A stretch of 6,833 nt of DNA from Gammaproteobacteria bacterium (GTDB lineage Bacteria; Pseudomonadota; Gammaproteobacteria; Steroidobacterales; Woeseiaceae): positions 1 to 6,833 of the forward strand of contig DAOWGY010000362.1 in assembly GCA_030641695.1 (NCBI GenBank), written 5' to 3'. Position 1 is the stretch's first letter; each line of letters starts with the position of its first letter. The notes under the pieces were generated by a model that saw only the letters and a list, made by a program, of their open reading frames with translations, did not search any database and was not told where the DNA came from. Shown piece after piece: positions 5,409-6,833 of the stretch. Both the position numbers and the translations under genes were made by a program.

Positions 5409-6250
5409 GTGGATTGTGCGGTCGTCGCGCCGCTCGCCACGAACAGACGGCCCTCGCGCCAGTTCACGGCTTCCATCGGCGTTGCATACAATTTCTCGAG
5501 CCGGGTCTCGTTCAAAACATCGTCAACCGCGCCGAGTTCCCAGCGGCCATCGCCGTATAGCAGCAGGCACCGATCAGCGAAACGCGCAGCCAGGTTGACG
5601 TCATGCAGGCTTGCAATGATCCCTGCACCGTCATCGGCAGCACGCCGAAACACGCGCAAGGTATCGAGTTGATGTTGCGGATCGAGGTGGTTGGTCGGCT
5701 CGTCGAGCAGGTAGATTTCGGGCGCTTGCGTCAGGATCTGCGCGATCCCGAGGCGCCGGCGTTCGCCGCCTGATAAGGACAGCACATCTCGTTCCGCGAG
5801 ATCATCGATACCGACGGTAGCCAGCGACGCGCGTGCGATATCGTGGTCCGCCGCGGATTCCCATCTGAGCCGGGCAATGTGCGGATGTCGGCCTACGAGC
5901 GCAGTGTCCAGCACAGTTGCCGGAAATATGTCTTCCGTGTCCTGCGGCAGAAGTGCAAGTTCCCTGGCAACCTGTTGCCGGCGCAGCGTCGCGATGTTTT
6001 TACCGGCCAGCAGCACATCACCTGCATCGGGGCGGCGCAAGCCGGAGAGCGTCAGTAGCGAGAGCGTTTTGCCCGTGCCGTTACGGCCGAGAATGGCAAC
6101 AAACTCGCCGCGACTGAGTGTCAATTCGAGTTCGTCGACGAGAACGCGCCCGGGCACGCTGACGCGAAGTCCCTTGCTCGACAGTAATGTGGAGTCATCG
6201 GCGGGCATGCGGGGAGCGTAGCCCAGCCGCGCCGGCAGAGGAAGCGACAC
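5405..6250 (-). CDS. btuD: ABC transporter ATP-binding protein, BtuD/FecE type
   Basis: This is a complete ATPase of the iron-chelate/vitamin B12 importer group, 281 residues from the GTG at 6250. Motifs in order: Walker A GRNGTGKT at 55-62, Q-loop LLPQD with Gln103, signature LSGGERRRLGIAQ at 159-171, Walker B IYLLDEP at 179-185 with catalytic Glu184, D-loop NHLD, and H-loop SLHDVN with His216. The tail (GDGRWELGAVDDVLNETRLEKLYATPMEAV) is typical of FecE/BtuD proteins. An ATG at 6208 (MPADDSTLL) would remove 14 weakly conserved residues and is an equally plausible start; neither has a clear Shine-Dalgarno. The presence of btuF, btuB and pduO nearby suggests it energises B12 import, but its permease partner is not in the window. 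The metalloprotease gene ends 9 nt upstream (51 nt if the ATG is used), so the two may be co-transcribed. Confidence 0.9.
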   Translation of the reverse strand: MSLPLPARLGYAPRMPADDSTLLSSKGLRVSVPGRVLVDELELTLSRGEFVAILGRNGTGKTLSLLTLSGLRRPDAGDVLLAGKNIATLRRQQVARELALLPQDTEDIFPATVLDTALVGRHPHIARLRWESAADHDIARASLATVGIDDLAERDVLSLSGGERRRLGIAQILTQAPEIYLLDEPTNHLDPQHQLDTLRVFRRAADDGAGIIASLHDVNLAARFADRCLLLYGDGRWELGAVDDVLNETRLEKLYATPMEAVNWREGRLFVASGATTAQST

Positions 6251-6259
6251 GAGGGGCGC

Positions 6260-6833
6260 TCAGTCTGTCAGGCGTATTTCCTGTGCCGTCAGCGGCCCAA
6301 TGACGACATAACCGAGGCTCTTTGGCACCACTGCGTCATCTTCTGCCAGCGCGATGCGTCCACCCATGATCTCCGCCTTTTTCTGCGGATACAGCGGCGC
6401 CCGTTTCGGCTCGGCGATGCCATCGGGTGCAATCGGTTGTGCATTGGACGGGTCATATTTGTCGCTTGCCCCGAGCGTGTGCAGAAACTCATGGGCGATG
6501 ACGACATTGTTTCTGCCGCGAAGTTGGCGACTGGAATAGGCGTTGACGACGCCGTACATGCCCTTTTGTACGCCGACGGAGTTTTCGAGTGTGAGGGTAG
6601 TCTCCGGGCTGTGATAACGGACGAACATGCGAACGTCAGGATCGATGCGGTCCTGATCGTTCGCGATGCCGGATACCCACCAGCGCATCTTCAGCGACCA
6701 CAGCATCACATCAAGCACGTTCTGCGCGTCGTCAATCGACGGCGGCTGTTCGTGGATCGGGTTGCCGAGTTCGATGCGTACTGGCCGCGTCAGGCGGTGA
6801 CCGTAGCGTTCGGCCTCCCTCGAAACGAACTCC
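6260..6833 (-). CDS. Putative metzincin-like zinc metalloprotease, 5' end outside window
   Basis: The frame is open from the right edge to the TGA at 6260-6262, giving at least 190 residues; the GTG at 6718 is internal because the frame continues to the edge. The clear motif is HEFLHTLGASD (plus 6461-6493), an HExxHxxGxxD pattern: two His and one Asp as zinc ligands and Glu as catalytic base, as in snapalysin-like and some other metzincin-type peptidases. The strand before it, MYGVVNAYSS, and the later EIMGG, about 32 residues beyond the Asp, could be the substrate-edge strand and the Met-turn. I do not recognise the family beyond this and cannot tell whether it is secreted, since the N-terminus is missing. 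It lies directly upstream of the ABC ATPase on the same strand. A role in B12 uptake is not supported by sequence. Confidence 0.7.
   Translation of the reverse strand, partial: EFVSREAERYGHRLTRPVRIELGNPIHEQPPSIDDAQNVLDVMLWSLKMRWWVSGIANDQDRIDPDVRMFVRYHSPETTLTLENSVGVQKGMYGVVNAYSSRQLRGRNNVVIAHEFLHTLGASDKYDPSNAQPIAPDGIAEPKRAPLYPQKKAEIMGGRIALAEDDAVVPKSLGYVVIGPLTAQEIRLTD

Noticed and set aside
1..6833. Mobile element, defence system or CRISPR array
   Set aside because: No transposase, integrase, nuclease or toxin-antitoxin motifs, no direct repeats with regular spacers, and no terminal inverted repeats were found.

Overview
The window looks like about 6.8 kb of a GC-rich gammaproteobacterial chromosome. 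The gammaproteobacterial guess rests on the AmpE-like fragment, the BtuB/BtuF-type vitamin B12 genes and ordinary dense bacterial gene packing. No species can be named from the sequence alone. I see no insertion sequence, prophage, CRISPR array, tRNA or rRNA.

Layout from left to right. (1) A rightward run at 1-1803: the C-terminal part of an AmpE-like membrane protein, then a BtuF-like cobalamin-binding protein that starts inside the ampE stop (GTGA overlap), then a small ArsN2-like GNAT acetyltransferase whose start overlaps the btuF end. (2) A convergent leftward operon at 1833-4176: btuB (TonB-dependent B12 receptor) followed 13 nt later by a PduO-type ATP:cob(I)alamin adenosyltransferase. 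(3) A 437-bp divergent control region at 4177-4613. It holds a full cobalamin riboswitch on the minus strand, a strong sigma70-like promoter placed to start transcription at the riboswitch 5' edge, a hairpin next to the btuB ribosome binding site, a weaker rightward promoter and an inverted repeat. (4) A rightward inositol-monophosphatase-family gene, HisN-like. (5) A leftward pair: a putative zinc metalloprotease with an HExxHxxGxxD motif, cut by the right edge, and downstream of it a BtuD/FecE-type ABC ATPase. The ATPase stop codon shares a CTAG with the phosphatase stop.

Taken together this is mainly a cobalamin salvage locus. BtuB brings corrinoid across the outer membrane, BtuF binds it in the periplasm, the ABC ATPase probably powers inner-membrane uptake, PduO adenosylates it, and the product (adenosylcobalamin) would switch off btuB-pduO through the riboswitch. 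No inner-membrane permease (BtuC) and no corrin-ring synthesis gene is present here. The system is largely recognisable. The less ordinary parts are the split, permease-less transporter, the coupling of btuF to ampE and an ArsN2-like gene, and the unassigned metzincin-like protein.
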